Source of the DNA: Siphonobacter curvatus
Lineage (GTDB): Bacteria; Bacteroidota; Bacteroidia; Cytophagales; Spirosomataceae
NCBI RefSeq assembly: GCF_002943425.1
Contig: NZ_PTRA01000001.1
Span: 1,178,001 to 1,242,000 of the forward strand
DNA: 64,000 nucleotides
Reading direction: 5' to 3'
Shown: positions 50,232-58,458 of the stretch, piece after piece
Layout: each line of letters begins with the position of its first letter
Position numbering within the stretch: position 1 is the first letter of the stretch
The notes under the pieces: generated by a model
What the model was told of the DNA's origin: nothing
Seen by the model: only the letters and a program-made list of their open reading frames with translations
The model's database searches: none
Position numbers and translations under genes: made by a program

Positions 50232-50657
50232 ATGGCTACTGTTCAACGTTTTGAAGATTTGGTTATCTGGAAACTTGCCCGTGAGCTTAGTAGGGAAGTC
50301 TACGGATTTACGACGCAACAGCCTTTTGTTCAGGATCATCCTTTAAAGAATCAAATTCGGGCTTCTTCCGGATCCGTTATGGATAATATTGCGGAAGGTT
50401 TCGAGAGAGGGAGTAGGAAAGAGTTTATTCAATTTCTTACCATAGCCAAAGGTCCAGCGGGCGAAACGCGTTCGCAACTTTATCGATCTTGTGACTTACA
50501 GTATTTAACCCAAGAAGAGTTTGAGGCCACTAAGAACAAATGCCTGACGCTTTCAAAAATGCTTTATTCGTTTATTGAACAGTTGAAGAAATCAGAAATT
50601 TCAGGCATTCGCTATAAAGTGAAGAAATCGGAATTGCCTTACGGAAGTAGCGAATAA
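50232..50657 (+). CDS. four-helix bundle protein (23S rRNA intervening-sequence/S23 family)
   Basis: A 141-residue all-alpha protein of the S23/IVP family. The pattern RFEDLVIWKLARELSREVYG, FVQDHPLKNQIRASSGSVMD, NIAEGFERGSRKEFIQFLTI and AKGPAGETRSQLYRSCDLQY is that of the family. It was named after proteins coded in the intervening sequences of some 23S rRNA genes, but here and in many Bacteroidota it is a free-standing gene; the structure is a pentameric four-helix bundle and the function is unknown. It sits between two related dehydrogenase genes of the sugar locus (92 and 110 bases away), where it has no obvious metabolic role. Confidence 0.92.
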   Translation: MATVQRFEDLVIWKLARELSREVYGFTTQQPFVQDHPLKNQIRASSGSVMDNIAEGFERGSRKEFIQFLTIAKGPAGETRSQLYRSCDLQYLTQEEFEATKNKCLTLSKMLYSFIEQLKKSEISGIRYKVKKSELPYGSSE

Positions 50658-50767
50658 ATACTTCCAGAGCTTAGTTTTCAGGGCGAAGAAGATACGTTAA
50701 GTGACAGAAACCTCATGTAATTTTCATACCTCAAACATTTCAAACCTTCTCAAATAAAATTCAAAAA

Positions 50768-51913
50768 ATGACCAAAATTAAAGTAGGCGTAGTTGGTACG
50801 GGCTTCATTGGACCCGCTCACATTGAGGCGTTGCGGCGTTTGCCGAATGTAGAAGTAGCCGCCCTCTGCGAAGTAACCGCTGAACTCGCCGCTACGAAAG
50901 CTGCTCAGTTGGGCATCGAGCGTTCATATACTTTCGATGAATTGCTGAAGCAGGATGACATTCAGGTCGTGCATATCTGTACGCCTAACTTCCTTCACTA
51001 TTCGCAGTCAAAAGCGGCTCTGTTGGCGGGTAAACACGTGGTTTGCGAAAAACCGCTGGCTAAAGACCTCCACGAAGCCGAAGAACTGGTAGAACTGGCC
51101 GCTCAGACGGGTCTGGTGAATGCCGTTCACTTCAACCTGCGATATTATCCGCTGGCTCGTCAGATGAAAGCCATGCACGAAAGTGGCGAACTGGGCGACG
51201 TGTACTCTGTAATGGGCTCGTACCTCCAGGACTGGCTGTTCTACGAAACCGATTACAGCTGGCGTCTGGAACCCGATAAGTCGGGCAACAGCCGGGCGAT
51301 TGCCGACATCGGCTCGCACCTGATGGACATCATCGAGTACATCACCGGCCTGAAAACCGTAGCCGTACTTGCGGATTTCAACATCATTCATAAAACGCGT
51401 AAGAAGCCATTGAAGCCCGTAGAAACCTACTCGGGCAAAATGTTGCAACCCGAAGATTACGCCGACGTACCCATCACGACGGAAGACCACGCCAACGTAC
51501 TACTCCGTTTCAACAATGGAAACCGCGGCGTGATTACGGTATCACAAGTGGCAGCAGGCCGGAAGAACCAGCTAAAACTCGAAATCGCCGGATCGAAAAA
51601 ATCCTTTGCTTGGAATTCCGAAGCTCCCAACGAGTTGTGGATCGGTAAACGCGATGGAGCGAATGAAGTACTGTTGCGGGATCCGTCGCTGGTGCACCCC
51701 GACGTTCGCTCGATTATCACCTTCCCCGGTGGACACAACGAAGGTTTCGCTGATACGTCCAAGCAAATGTTCAAGGAAGTTTACGCCGCCATCGAAGCGG
51801 GTAAAATGCCGGAAAAACCAACCTTCCCGACGTTTGCCGACGGATACCGCGAGTTACTGATTTGCGAAAAGATTCTCGAATCCAACACCAAGCAAGCCTG
51901 GGTGGAGGTGTAA
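50768..51913 (+). CDS. Gfo/Idh/MocA-family oxidoreductase (2)
   Basis: Second NAD(P)-dependent dehydrogenase, 381 residues, not a close copy of the first. It has KVGVVGTGFIGPAHIEALRR (GxGxxG), VHICTPNFLHYSQSKAALLA, VCEKPLAKDLHEAEELVELA with the canonical EKP, and AIADIGSHLMDIIEYITGL with the Asp-x-x-x-His pair of the active site. YETYSGKML-like loops in the C-terminal sheet are typical of ketosugar enzymes. With two dehydrogenases in one operon, one may oxidise the starting sugar and the other reduce the cleaved product. It is followed 76 bases on by a TIM-barrel gene. Confidence 0.92.
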   Translation: MTKIKVGVVGTGFIGPAHIEALRRLPNVEVAALCEVTAELAATKAAQLGIERSYTFDELLKQDDIQVVHICTPNFLHYSQSKAALLAGKHVVCEKPLAKDLHEAEELVELAAQTGLVNAVHFNLRYYPLARQMKAMHESGELGDVYSVMGSYLQDWLFYETDYSWRLEPDKSGNSRAIADIGSHLMDIIEYITGLKTVAVLADFNIIHKTRKKPLKPVETYSGKMLQPEDYADVPITTEDHANVLLRFNNGNRGVITVSQVAAGRKNQLKLEIAGSKKSFAWNSEAPNELWIGKRDGANEVLLRDPSLVHPDVRSIITFPGGHNEGFADTSKQMFKEVYAAIEAGKMPEKPTFPTFADGYRELLICEKILESNTKQAWVEV

Positions 51914-51989
51914 AATATGGTGCAATGATCGAATGAGTGCGTAACTCATGTCCTCATTCGATCATGCACTCACTCAAAACTAATTTACT

Positions 51990-53045
51990 ATGAAAACACT
52001 AAAAGGACCGGGTATCTTCCTGGCTCAGTTTTTAGGAGATACGGAGCCATTTAATTCACTCGATAGTATCGCCCGTTACATGGCGAATCTGGGTTACAAG
52101 GGACTTCAGCTGCCCAGTGGTGATCCCCGAATGATCGACCTGAAAACAGCGGCCGAATCCAAGACCTACTGCGATGAGCTGAAGGGCAAACTTGCCGACA
52201 TCGGTGTCGAGATTACCGAATTGTCCACGCACTTGCAGGGACAGCTCGTAGCCGTACATCCTTCATATGCCACGATGTTTTCGGGCTTTGGTCCGGCTGA
52301 ACTGGCAAATGATCCTGCAGGACAGCAGGCCTGGGCTACCGAACAAATGATTCTGGCGGCGAAAGCCAGTCAGAATCTGGGTTTAACCTCGCACGTAACG
52401 TTCTCCGGAGCTTTACTCTGGCCATTTGTCTATCCCTGGCCCCAACGTCCGGCTGGACTCGTGGACATGGCCTTTACGGAACTGGCTAAACGCTGGACGC
52501 CCATTCTGAATGCTTTCGACGAAGCGGGCGTAAACGTAGGTTTTGAGTTACACCCCGGAGAAGACCTCCACGATGGTATCTCCTTCGAGATGTTCCTCGA
52601 AAAAGTGAATAACCACCCACGGGCGGGGATCAACTACGATCCGAGTCACTTCCTGCTGCAGCAGCTGGATTACCTGCAGTTCATCGATTTCTACCACGAC
52701 CGGATTTACGCCTTCCACGTGAAAGACGCCGAGTTCAACCCTACGGGTAAGCAGGGCGTGTACGGTGGCTACCAGGGTTGGGTAGATCGGGCCGGACGCT
52801 TCCGTTCACTCGGTGATGGACAGGTGGATTTCAGTGGCATCTTCAGTAAAATGGCTCAATACGATTACGATGGCTGGGCCGTACTGGAGTGGGAGTGTGC
52901 CATCAAGCATCCCGAGCAGGGAGCCGCTGAAGGAGCCCCCTTCATTGAAAGCCATATCATTCGCGTAACCGAGCGGGCTTTTGACGATTTCGCTGGTACG
53001 GGTTCGGATGATGCGTTTAATAAAAAAGTACTGGGTTTGTCGTAA
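51990..53045 (+). CDS. sugar phosphate isomerase/epimerase-like TIM barrel
   Basis: Cytoplasmic AP-endonuclease-2-fold enzyme of 351 residues without signal peptide. PGIFLAQFLGDTEPFNSLDS opens the barrel; VEITELSTHLQGQLVAVHPS, VNVGFELHPGEDLHDGISFE, AGINYDPSHFLLQQLDYLQF, RIYAFHVKDAEFNPTGKQGV and DGWAVLEWECAIKHPEQGAA carry the metal-binding Glu, Asp and His residues. Proteins of this form follow Gfo/Idh dehydrogenases in many Bacteroidota, and some are shown to be 3-keto-glycoside lyases or isomerases. It is the last gene of the operon and ends in a strong terminator. Confidence 0.88.
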   Translation: MKTLKGPGIFLAQFLGDTEPFNSLDSIARYMANLGYKGLQLPSGDPRMIDLKTAAESKTYCDELKGKLADIGVEITELSTHLQGQLVAVHPSYATMFSGFGPAELANDPAGQQAWATEQMILAAKASQNLGLTSHVTFSGALLWPFVYPWPQRPAGLVDMAFTELAKRWTPILNAFDEAGVNVGFELHPGEDLHDGISFEMFLEKVNNHPRAGINYDPSHFLLQQLDYLQFIDFYHDRIYAFHVKDAEFNPTGKQGVYGGYQGWVDRAGRFRSLGDGQVDFSGIFSKMAQYDYDGWAVLEWECAIKHPEQGAAEGAPFIESHIIRVTERAFDDFAGTGSDDAFNKKVLGLS

Positions 53046-53074
53046 ACCAAACGGCAGATAAAGGGTATAAAAAG

Positions 53075-53107
53075 AGAGTCCGGATTCAGTATCCGGACTC
53101 TTTTTTT
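53075..53107. terminator. bidirectional terminator
   Basis: AGAGTCCGGAT (53075-53085) and its exact reverse complement (53091-53101) form an 11-pair stem with a 5-base loop, followed by TTTTTTT on the plus side and preceded by AAAAAG; it serves the convergent GT9 gene too. Confidence 0.9.
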
Positions 53108-53116
53108 ATGGAACGC

Positions 53117-54118
53117 CTAGGGCTTCTGCCAGGCGTTTATTTTGTTTAGAATATCGTCTACCGTAATCGTTTCCATGTCGGCATTAACGGCCGTCAACGA
53201 TTCGGCTTTCTTTCCGACCGGTCCCCAGCGACCCGCATCCTTGGTTTTAATATCCGTGTACAGACCTAGGGTAAAGATACCCGCTGCTGCCGCAATGTGT
53301 ACGGGACCCGTACTACAGGCAATCAGGCCGTCAGCTTTGCTGATGAAGGTAATGAATTGATTCAAGGGAAGTTGCCCACTAATGTCGGTAATCAGGCCTT
53401 CGTGCTGCTGTACCCAGGGCAGGAGTTCTTCATGCTCTTTTTGTGAACCACTGATGAAGACTTTAAAGCGATTCTGGTCAATCCGGTGAACGAGTTTCGA
53501 GTAATTGTCCAGACTCCATTCCTTACTGTTTTTGTGCGATTTGGGATGAATAATCAGATTAAATTTATCGGGCGATAGCAGGGCTTCAAACGTTGGATTG
53601 AGTGGTTGAAAGCGACTGAGGCCATAATAATCCGAAACTTCATTCCAAGAAAGGTCCCGTTTAATATTGAGGCCCTGGAGCAATTTTACGTTTAACTGAG
53701 CCTCGTGTAAACCGGAGTTTTTCCGGCTGAGTGGTACGAGCGTATTACAGGTAAACCAGTGATACACCCGGTTGGTGGTACCGATTCGTTTCTTGATCCC
53801 GGCTCGTTTCAGTTGCCAGGCCACCGTACTTAAATCTTTCAGGTGAATGGCTACATCAATCTTTTCGGCGGCCAGCATCGTATTAATTTCTTCCACACTT
53901 TTCCCCTGCCAGTCATCAAAATTGACAAAACCATCAATGTGCTGACTAGCCTGAGCGATATCTCGGGTATACGTACGTCCTAAAACGGAAATTTTACAGG
54001 TTGGGAAGTATTCCTTGATTAAACCACAAACCGGCATCGCCAAAACCATATCTCCCACGGCATCGGTACGACAAATTAAAACATGCTTGTTATGAAGATT
54101 ATTTTTAGACGATGGCAT
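53117..54118 (-). CDS. glycosyltransferase family 9 (heptosyltransferase-like)
   Basis: Cytoplasmic, membrane-associated glycosyltransferase of 333 residues (GT-B fold) of the ADP-heptose:LPS type. HVLICRTDAVGDMVLAMPVC is the N-terminal signature with the D-x-x-G-D motif; IHPKSHKNSKEWSLDNYSKL, KVFISGSQKEHEELLPWVQ and ADGLIACSTGPVHIAAAAGI complete the donor-side domain with the STGPxHxAAA motif. It probably adds a sugar to the LPS core or related glycan. It is alone, convergent with the sugar operon. An exact TAnnTTTG box (minus of 54222-54229) lies about 104 bases before the start. Confidence 0.9.
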   Translation of the reverse strand: MPSSKNNLHNKHVLICRTDAVGDMVLAMPVCGLIKEYFPTCKISVLGRTYTRDIAQASQHIDGFVNFDDWQGKSVEEINTMLAAEKIDVAIHLKDLSTVAWQLKRAGIKKRIGTTNRVYHWFTCNTLVPLSRKNSGLHEAQLNVKLLQGLNIKRDLSWNEVSDYYGLSRFQPLNPTFEALLSPDKFNLIIHPKSHKNSKEWSLDNYSKLVHRIDQNRFKVFISGSQKEHEELLPWVQQHEGLITDISGQLPLNQFITFISKADGLIACSTGPVHIAAAAGIFTLGLYTDIKTKDAGRWGPVGKKAESLTAVNADMETITVDDILNKINAWQKP

Positions 54119-54678
54119 ACGGTAATCAAAGAGTTAATACATCACGCATCGGAGGATCAGAACCACGAAATTACTGCCCGCTAGGGATAGTACGGGACTT
54201 GGATGCGTTGATTGCGGAATACAAACGTAAACATTCCCCCCTCCATCTGGTTCCAATTAAAGAATTTTAATAGAAATAGAGAGGTCATTAAATCGCTTGT
54301 AAAGATAGCCCTTGAAGAGGATTAGTCGTACGTTTCTACTTTAGGAAGTAGGGATTCTTTGGATAAGAAGACCATTTTCGAAAATACTGAGACGAAAAAA
54401 ACGTACGTCGAATAAAATGGCCTTATGGTCGGAAGGCAGAGTAATCGCAAGTACGCATGCGTGTGTAGAGTAAACGACTGGATTTCAAGGCGTAAAGGGT
54501 TTTTGGGATAAAAAATAAACCCTGTTCGTACCGAAGAAAATGTCGCTTTCCCGGCAGGCAATCGCGTTTTTGCCACTAGCTTTGTCCGGCATCGACGCGG
54601 GCGGAGAGGCGTATACGCATCTTTCTTTCAGTGGTCGATAAGCAAACCATTGCATTTCAACTAGTTAACCTCAGATTC
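54119..54678. other. gene-free stretch between GT9 and DUF1080 genes
   Basis: No ORF that I accept. It holds an exact -7 box for the GT9 gene (TACGTTTG on the minus strand, 54222-54229) and another for the DUF1080 gene (TAGCTTTG, 54577-54584). Confidence 0.5.
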
Positions 54679-55395
54679 ATGAAGAAGACATTAATTGGCA
54701 TTCTGTCGCTGATGACCGTTGCTTGTCTTGCCCAATCTCCCAACAAGCTTTCCAAAGCAGAAAAAAAAACAGGGTTTAAATTACTTTTTGACGGAAAAAC
54801 AACCAACGGCTGGCATACGTATAACAGTCAGGGTGTGGGTACTGCCTGGAAAGTGGAAGATGGAGCCCTGAAGCTGGATGCCGAGGCTCGCAAATCCGGA
54901 GCAACTGCCGGAGATATTGTAACGGACGCTGAATTCACCGATTTTGAATTAAAGTATGATTCCAAGATTGCTGAAAATGGCAACAGCGGGGTAATGTTTC
55001 ACGTCGTGGAAAGCAAGAAGTACCGCTACCCCTGGTTGACGGGTCCCGAAATTCAGGTAATCGACAACGAGCGGCACTCCGATAGCAAACTCGAAAGCCA
55101 TCGGGCGGGTAGTTTGTACGATCTGATTCCGGCTCAACCCCAGAATGCGAATCCCGCCGGACAGTGGAATTCCATGCGGGTAGTACTGGATCAGGGCAAA
55201 TTCACGATCTATCAAAATGACGTGAAAGTGGTGGAAACGGACATGAGTACGCCTCAGTTTGCGGAAATGGTCGCTAAGTCGAAATTCAAGTCTATGCCCG
55301 ATTTTGCCAAAGCTGCTACGGGCCGTTTTAGTTTGCAGGATCACGGCGATACCGTGTGGTTCCGTAACATTAAGATTCGCGAAATCAAACATTAG
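54679..55395 (+). CDS. secreted DUF1080 protein (3-keto-disaccharide hydrolase family)
   Basis: Exported protein of 238 residues, a concanavalin-like jelly roll. The signal MKKTLIGILSLMTVACLAQ is followed by GFKLLFDGKTTNGWHTYNSQ, the DUF1080 opening, then FTDFELKYDSKIAENGNSGV, MFHVVESKKYRYPWLTGPEI, QVIDNERHSDSKLESHRAGS with the His-x-Glu-type catalytic region, and the C-terminal RFSLQDHGDTVWFRNIKIRE. Members of this Pfam family hydrolyse 3-keto-glycosides in the periplasm in Bacteroidota. It has its own promoter box and terminator, 1.6 kb from the dehydrogenase operon. The link to that pathway is inferred from context. Confidence 0.88.
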   Translation: MKKTLIGILSLMTVACLAQSPNKLSKAEKKTGFKLLFDGKTTNGWHTYNSQGVGTAWKVEDGALKLDAEARKSGATAGDIVTDAEFTDFELKYDSKIAENGNSGVMFHVVESKKYRYPWLTGPEIQVIDNERHSDSKLESHRAGSLYDLIPAQPQNANPAGQWNSMRVVLDQGKFTIYQNDVKVVETDMSTPQFAEMVAKSKFKSMPDFAKAATGRFSLQDHGDTVWFRNIKIREIKH

Positions 55396-55490
55396 AAAGA
55401 GAATGCTTACCGAACCCAATCGTTGGTCCGATTGGATTATTCGAAACCACGGAGAATGCTTCCGGATAACGGTCTAAGCTTACGTATAGG

Positions 55491-55520
55491 AAACACGCTC
55501 GCACAACGGGCGTGTTTTTT
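55491..55520 (+). terminator. terminator downstream of the DUF1080 gene
   Basis: AAACACGC (55491-55498) and GCGTGTTT (55510-55517) form an 8-pair stem followed by TTTTT; 95 bases after the stop. Confidence 0.7.
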
Positions 55521-55655
55521 TTATGGAAACTGATTTCTGTATACTCGCCAACTCACAAAAGTCAGTGCAATTGGAGCATACGTACGCTTGTTTTGTTAAT
55601 GATTTAGTACATCCAGAGAATACCCTGAATGTGCTCAAAAAACCATTCAAGAATT

Positions 55656-57167
55656 ATGTATCAGGACCGAATCTTACGCCGGGAACTCATCGATAAAATA
55701 GTAACAGCCGATCAGGCAGCCGCTCTCATCAAAGACCAGATGGTCGTAGGGTCGAGCGGTTTTACCAAAGCTGGCGATAGCAAGGCCGTATTGCCCGCCC
55801 TAGCCAGTCGGGCTCAGGCTAAACCCCTGCATATTACCTTACTCACGGGAGCTTCGTTGGGACATAATACGGATGCAGCTCTAACAACCAGTCACGTACT
55901 CAGCCGACGCATGCCGTTTCAGGTGGATCCGGTATTGCGGAAGAGTATTAATGCGGGGGAAGTGATGTTCATCGACCATCACCTCTACGAAACCGTTGAG
56001 CAACTCCAGAACAAACACCTGCCACCGGTGGACATTGCCGTTATTGAAGTAACCAAGATTGAGGAAGATGGAAGTTTGGTACCTACCACGTCCGTGGGGA
56101 ACTCGGCTCACTTTGCGGCTCTGGCCCAGCAGGTGATCGTGGAGGTGAATCTTTCGATGCCGTTGGGTTTGTCGGGGCTTCACGACATATTTCTAACGGG
56201 AGGCTATCCTGAACGTTCCATTATTCCGATTACCTCGCCTTCTTCCCGAATTGGCCGTACCTCCATCCCCGTTGATCCCGAGAAAATCGTAGCGATTGTC
56301 ATCACCAACATTCCGGATAGTCCGGCAACGGTAGTGCCGCCGGATGTGAAGACGACGGCCATTGCCGAGTACTTGCTGGATTTCTTTAAAAACGAAGTGA
56401 AGCAGGGACGGCTCAAGAAATCGCTTTTACCCTTGCAGGCGGGTATTGGTAAAGTGGCCAATGCCGTAATGTCTGGATTTTTGAAGAGCGATTACGAAAA
56501 TCTGACCATGTATTCGGAGGTGTTGCAGGATAGTACCTTCGAATTGATTGATGCCGGAAAAATGACCTACGCTTCTGCGTCGTCCATTACGGTTTCGGAA
56601 GAATGGTATCACCGGATTATGGATAACCTGAACCTGTATCGCGATAAAGTCGTCCTCCGGCCGCAAAACATCAGTAACGCCCCGGAAGTCATCCGCCGCA
56701 TGGGCGTGATTGGCATCAATACGGCCATTGAGTTTGACATCTACGGAAACGTCAACTCTACGCACTTAAGCGGTACGCACATGATGAATGGGATTGGTGG
56801 TTCCGGCGATTTCGCCCGCAATGCCTTCCTGAGCATTTTCGTAACACAGGCTGCCTCGAAGGAAAATGCTATTTCACACGTGGTACCGATGGCTTCGCAC
56901 GTGGATCATACCGAGCATGACGTTGATATTCTGGTAACGGATCAGGGGCTCGCCGATTTACGCGGACTGGCCCCCCGGGAGCGGGCGAAAGTGATTATTG
57001 CCAATTGCGTACATCCGGACTACCGGGACGAATTGAAATCGTACTACGAGCGGGCGTGTCAGCGGGGCGGCCACACGCCGCACGTGCTGGAAGAAGCCTT
57101 CAGCTGGCATTCGAGACTGGCGACTACCGGTAGCATGAAGAAATCCTTAACGGAATTAAGTTACTAA
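55656..57167 (+). CDS. acetyl-CoA hydrolase/transferase (succinyl-CoA:acetate CoA-transferase type)
   Basis: Cytoplasmic class I CoA-transferase of 503 residues, of the Ach1/Cat1/AarC group. Conserved pieces are DQMVVGSSGFTKAGDSKAVL, ALTTSHVLSRRMPFQVDPVL, FIDHHLYETVEQLQ, the glycine motif in GIGKVANAVMSGFLKSDY, VIGINTAIEFDIYGNVNSTH, GIGGSGDFARNAFLSIFVTQ and VTDQGLADLRGLAPRERAKV. It would exchange CoA between succinate and acetate, tying the TCA cycle to acetate use, or hydrolyse acetyl-CoA. I start at ATG 55656, after which the family conservation begins, not 55629. Confidence 0.93.
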   Translation: MYQDRILRRELIDKIVTADQAAALIKDQMVVGSSGFTKAGDSKAVLPALASRAQAKPLHITLLTGASLGHNTDAALTTSHVLSRRMPFQVDPVLRKSINAGEVMFIDHHLYETVEQLQNKHLPPVDIAVIEVTKIEEDGSLVPTTSVGNSAHFAALAQQVIVEVNLSMPLGLSGLHDIFLTGGYPERSIIPITSPSSRIGRTSIPVDPEKIVAIVITNIPDSPATVVPPDVKTTAIAEYLLDFFKNEVKQGRLKKSLLPLQAGIGKVANAVMSGFLKSDYENLTMYSEVLQDSTFELIDAGKMTYASASSITVSEEWYHRIMDNLNLYRDKVVLRPQNISNAPEVIRRMGVIGINTAIEFDIYGNVNSTHLSGTHMMNGIGGSGDFARNAFLSIFVTQAASKENAISHVVPMASHVDHTEHDVDILVTDQGLADLRGLAPRERAKVIIANCVHPDYRDELKSYYERACQRGGHTPHVLEEAFSWHSRLATTGSMKKSLTELSY

Positions 57168-57201
57168 GGAAAAGGGTAGCTGATAAGCTCCCCTTTTCCT
57201 T
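57166..57201. terminator. bidirectional terminator overlapping the CoA-transferase stop codon
   Basis: AAGGAAAAGGG (57166-57176) and CCCTTTTCCTT (57191-57201) are perfect 11-base arms, with AGCT on both sides of the loop allowing extra pairs. The stem starts inside the TAA stop (57165-57167) and ends 5 bases before the TMEM220 gene. Confidence 0.8.
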
Positions 57202-57205
57202 TCAA

Positions 57206-57565
57206 TTAGGAACGCTTTTGCGAAAAGCTCATTCCTAAAAAAAGCAAGTAAGCCACGGCTACAATTCCCAATCCGCAAGCTTCGCGGGCTAATTCTTGAT
57301 TGGGAGTTTTCATGGTCAGACCTTCTCCTTCGGAAAAGAAACCCTCCCAGGCTGTCATCTGCGACCAGGAGCTAATGGCCCAGGCCGCCGACCAAATTAA
57401 TAAAACCAGAAGCATCTCGCGGTTAAACTTTCCCTGAAAAGCCCGAAAAGCGGCATACGCCGCAAGGAGATAAATCGTACCCCAGAGCAGTGGATCGGGG
57501 TCGTTGTATTGCCAGCTGGCAAACAGTACGAAAACGGGAACCAGTAGTAAAGCCAGGTATTTCAT
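57206..57565 (-). CDS. TMEM220-family transmembrane protein
   Basis: Inner-membrane protein of 119 residues with four hydrophobic segments. The family markers FASWQYNDPDPLLWGTIYLL and NQELAREACGLGIVAVAYLL match the TMEM220 family, known from animals as well as bacteria but of unknown function. The N-terminal MKYLALLLVPVFVLFASWQ is a first membrane segment, not a cleaved signal. It begins 18 bases after the stop of the TPR lipoprotein gene, so the two form one unit. Confidence 0.85.
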   Translation of the reverse strand: MKYLALLLVPVFVLFASWQYNDPDPLLWGTIYLLAAYAAFRAFQGKFNREMLLVLLIWSAAWAISSWSQMTAWEGFFSEGEGLTMKTPNQELAREACGLGIVAVAYLLFLGMSFSQKRS

Positions 57566-57583
57566 CGGAAATCAAGAAAAGAA

Positions 57584-58303
57584 CTATTTACAGAACGTTG
57601 CAACGGCATCGGCCGCTTCGGCATACCCTAGTTTTTTAGCTTGCTGGAAGCTCAAGCAGGCCGCTTCCCGATTTCCCACCAGATTCTGGGCCAGTCCCAT
57701 GTTGTAAAAGGCTTTCGGAAAATCGGAACGTAACCCAACCGCCTGCTCGTAATCACGAATAGCCGAGGGATAGTTTTTCTGTTCCAGGTATAGATTCCCC
57801 CGAACGAAATAAGTTTCCGCGTTCTTGGGAGCTAGCTGTACTGCTTTGTCGAAGTCGGGCGTGGCTTTCTGGGGAAGCTTTAGCTCGGCGTATACAAAAC
57901 CACGATTGAGGTAAATTTCGGCGGAATCAGGAGCCAGCGTTGCCGCTTTACTAAAATCCTTGATCGCCGACTCGAAATCATTCTGGGCAATCCGGAGTTT
58001 AGCCCGATTGAAATAGGGCAGATACAGCGATGAATCGGCCTTCATGGCCTGTTCGTAATCGAGCAGTGCGTTGGAGTAATCTTTGAGCTGATAGTAAGCC
58101 ACGCCCCGGGCATTTAGAGCCTGTGCGTTGCCTGCATCGGCCGATACGGCTTCATTTAGGGCAGTAATGGCCTCGTTTATTTTATTTTCACCCAATAATT
58201 TTCGGCCTTCTTCTAAATGTTTATTCGAAGAATTACAGCTTGACAGCCAGAGAGATAGGCCTAGTAATAGAGTGTATACCGGAAGCGTACGAAACTTTTT
58301 CAT
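57584..58303 (-). CDS. TPR-repeat lipoprotein
   Basis: Lipoprotein of 239 residues. The signal MKKFRTLPVYTLLLGLSLWLSSCNS has a lipobox LSSC. Six tetratricopeptide repeats of 34 residues follow (AITALNEAVSADAGNAQALN, ALLDYEQAMKADSSLYLPYF, AIKDFSKAATLAPDSAEIYL, ATPDFDKAVQLAPKNAETYF, AIRDYEQAVGLRSDFPKAFY, ACLSFQQAKKLGYAEAADAV). It should act as a protein scaffold at the envelope; partner unknown. A full promoter (TTG-N21-TAACTTTG) ends only 4 bases before the ATG, which makes a leaderless message likely. It is first in the unit with TMEM220. Confidence 0.9.
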   Translation of the reverse strand: MKKFRTLPVYTLLLGLSLWLSSCNSSNKHLEEGRKLLGENKINEAITALNEAVSADAGNAQALNARGVAYYQLKDYSNALLDYEQAMKADSSLYLPYFNRAKLRIAQNDFESAIKDFSKAATLAPDSAEIYLNRGFVYAELKLPQKATPDFDKAVQLAPKNAETYFVRGNLYLEQKNYPSAIRDYEQAVGLRSDFPKAFYNMGLAQNLVGNREAACLSFQQAKKLGYAEAADAVATFCK

Positions 58304-58307
58304 CCTG

Positions 58308-58339
58308 CAAAGTTACGCTGAGACTTGACTTCGGCACAA
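58308..58339 (-). promoter_or_regulatory. promoter placed at the start codon of the TPR lipoprotein gene
   Basis: Minus strand: TTG (58339-58337), 21-base spacer, TAACTTTG (58315-58308), an exact consensus. The ATG starts at 58303, so transcription would begin at or next to it (TTTG-CAGG-ATG). Confidence 0.6.
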
Positions 58340-58458
58340 AATAAAACCATCTTTGCAGCGGCAAATCAGGCCAGCTCCTGCTGAATCCCCCAGGTCTTGA
58401 CCGAAGCAAGGGTAGGCGGTTGTAGCGGTTCGTGGTTTGCCATTTTTTTTTGCCCTTA

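Noticed and set aside
54322-54576. 84-residue minus-strand ORF between GT9 and DUF1080 genes
   Set aside because: Composition unlike a real protein (many Phe, Leu and Tyr without membrane-type order), no ribosome-binding site, and it lies in a control region with two promoter boxes.
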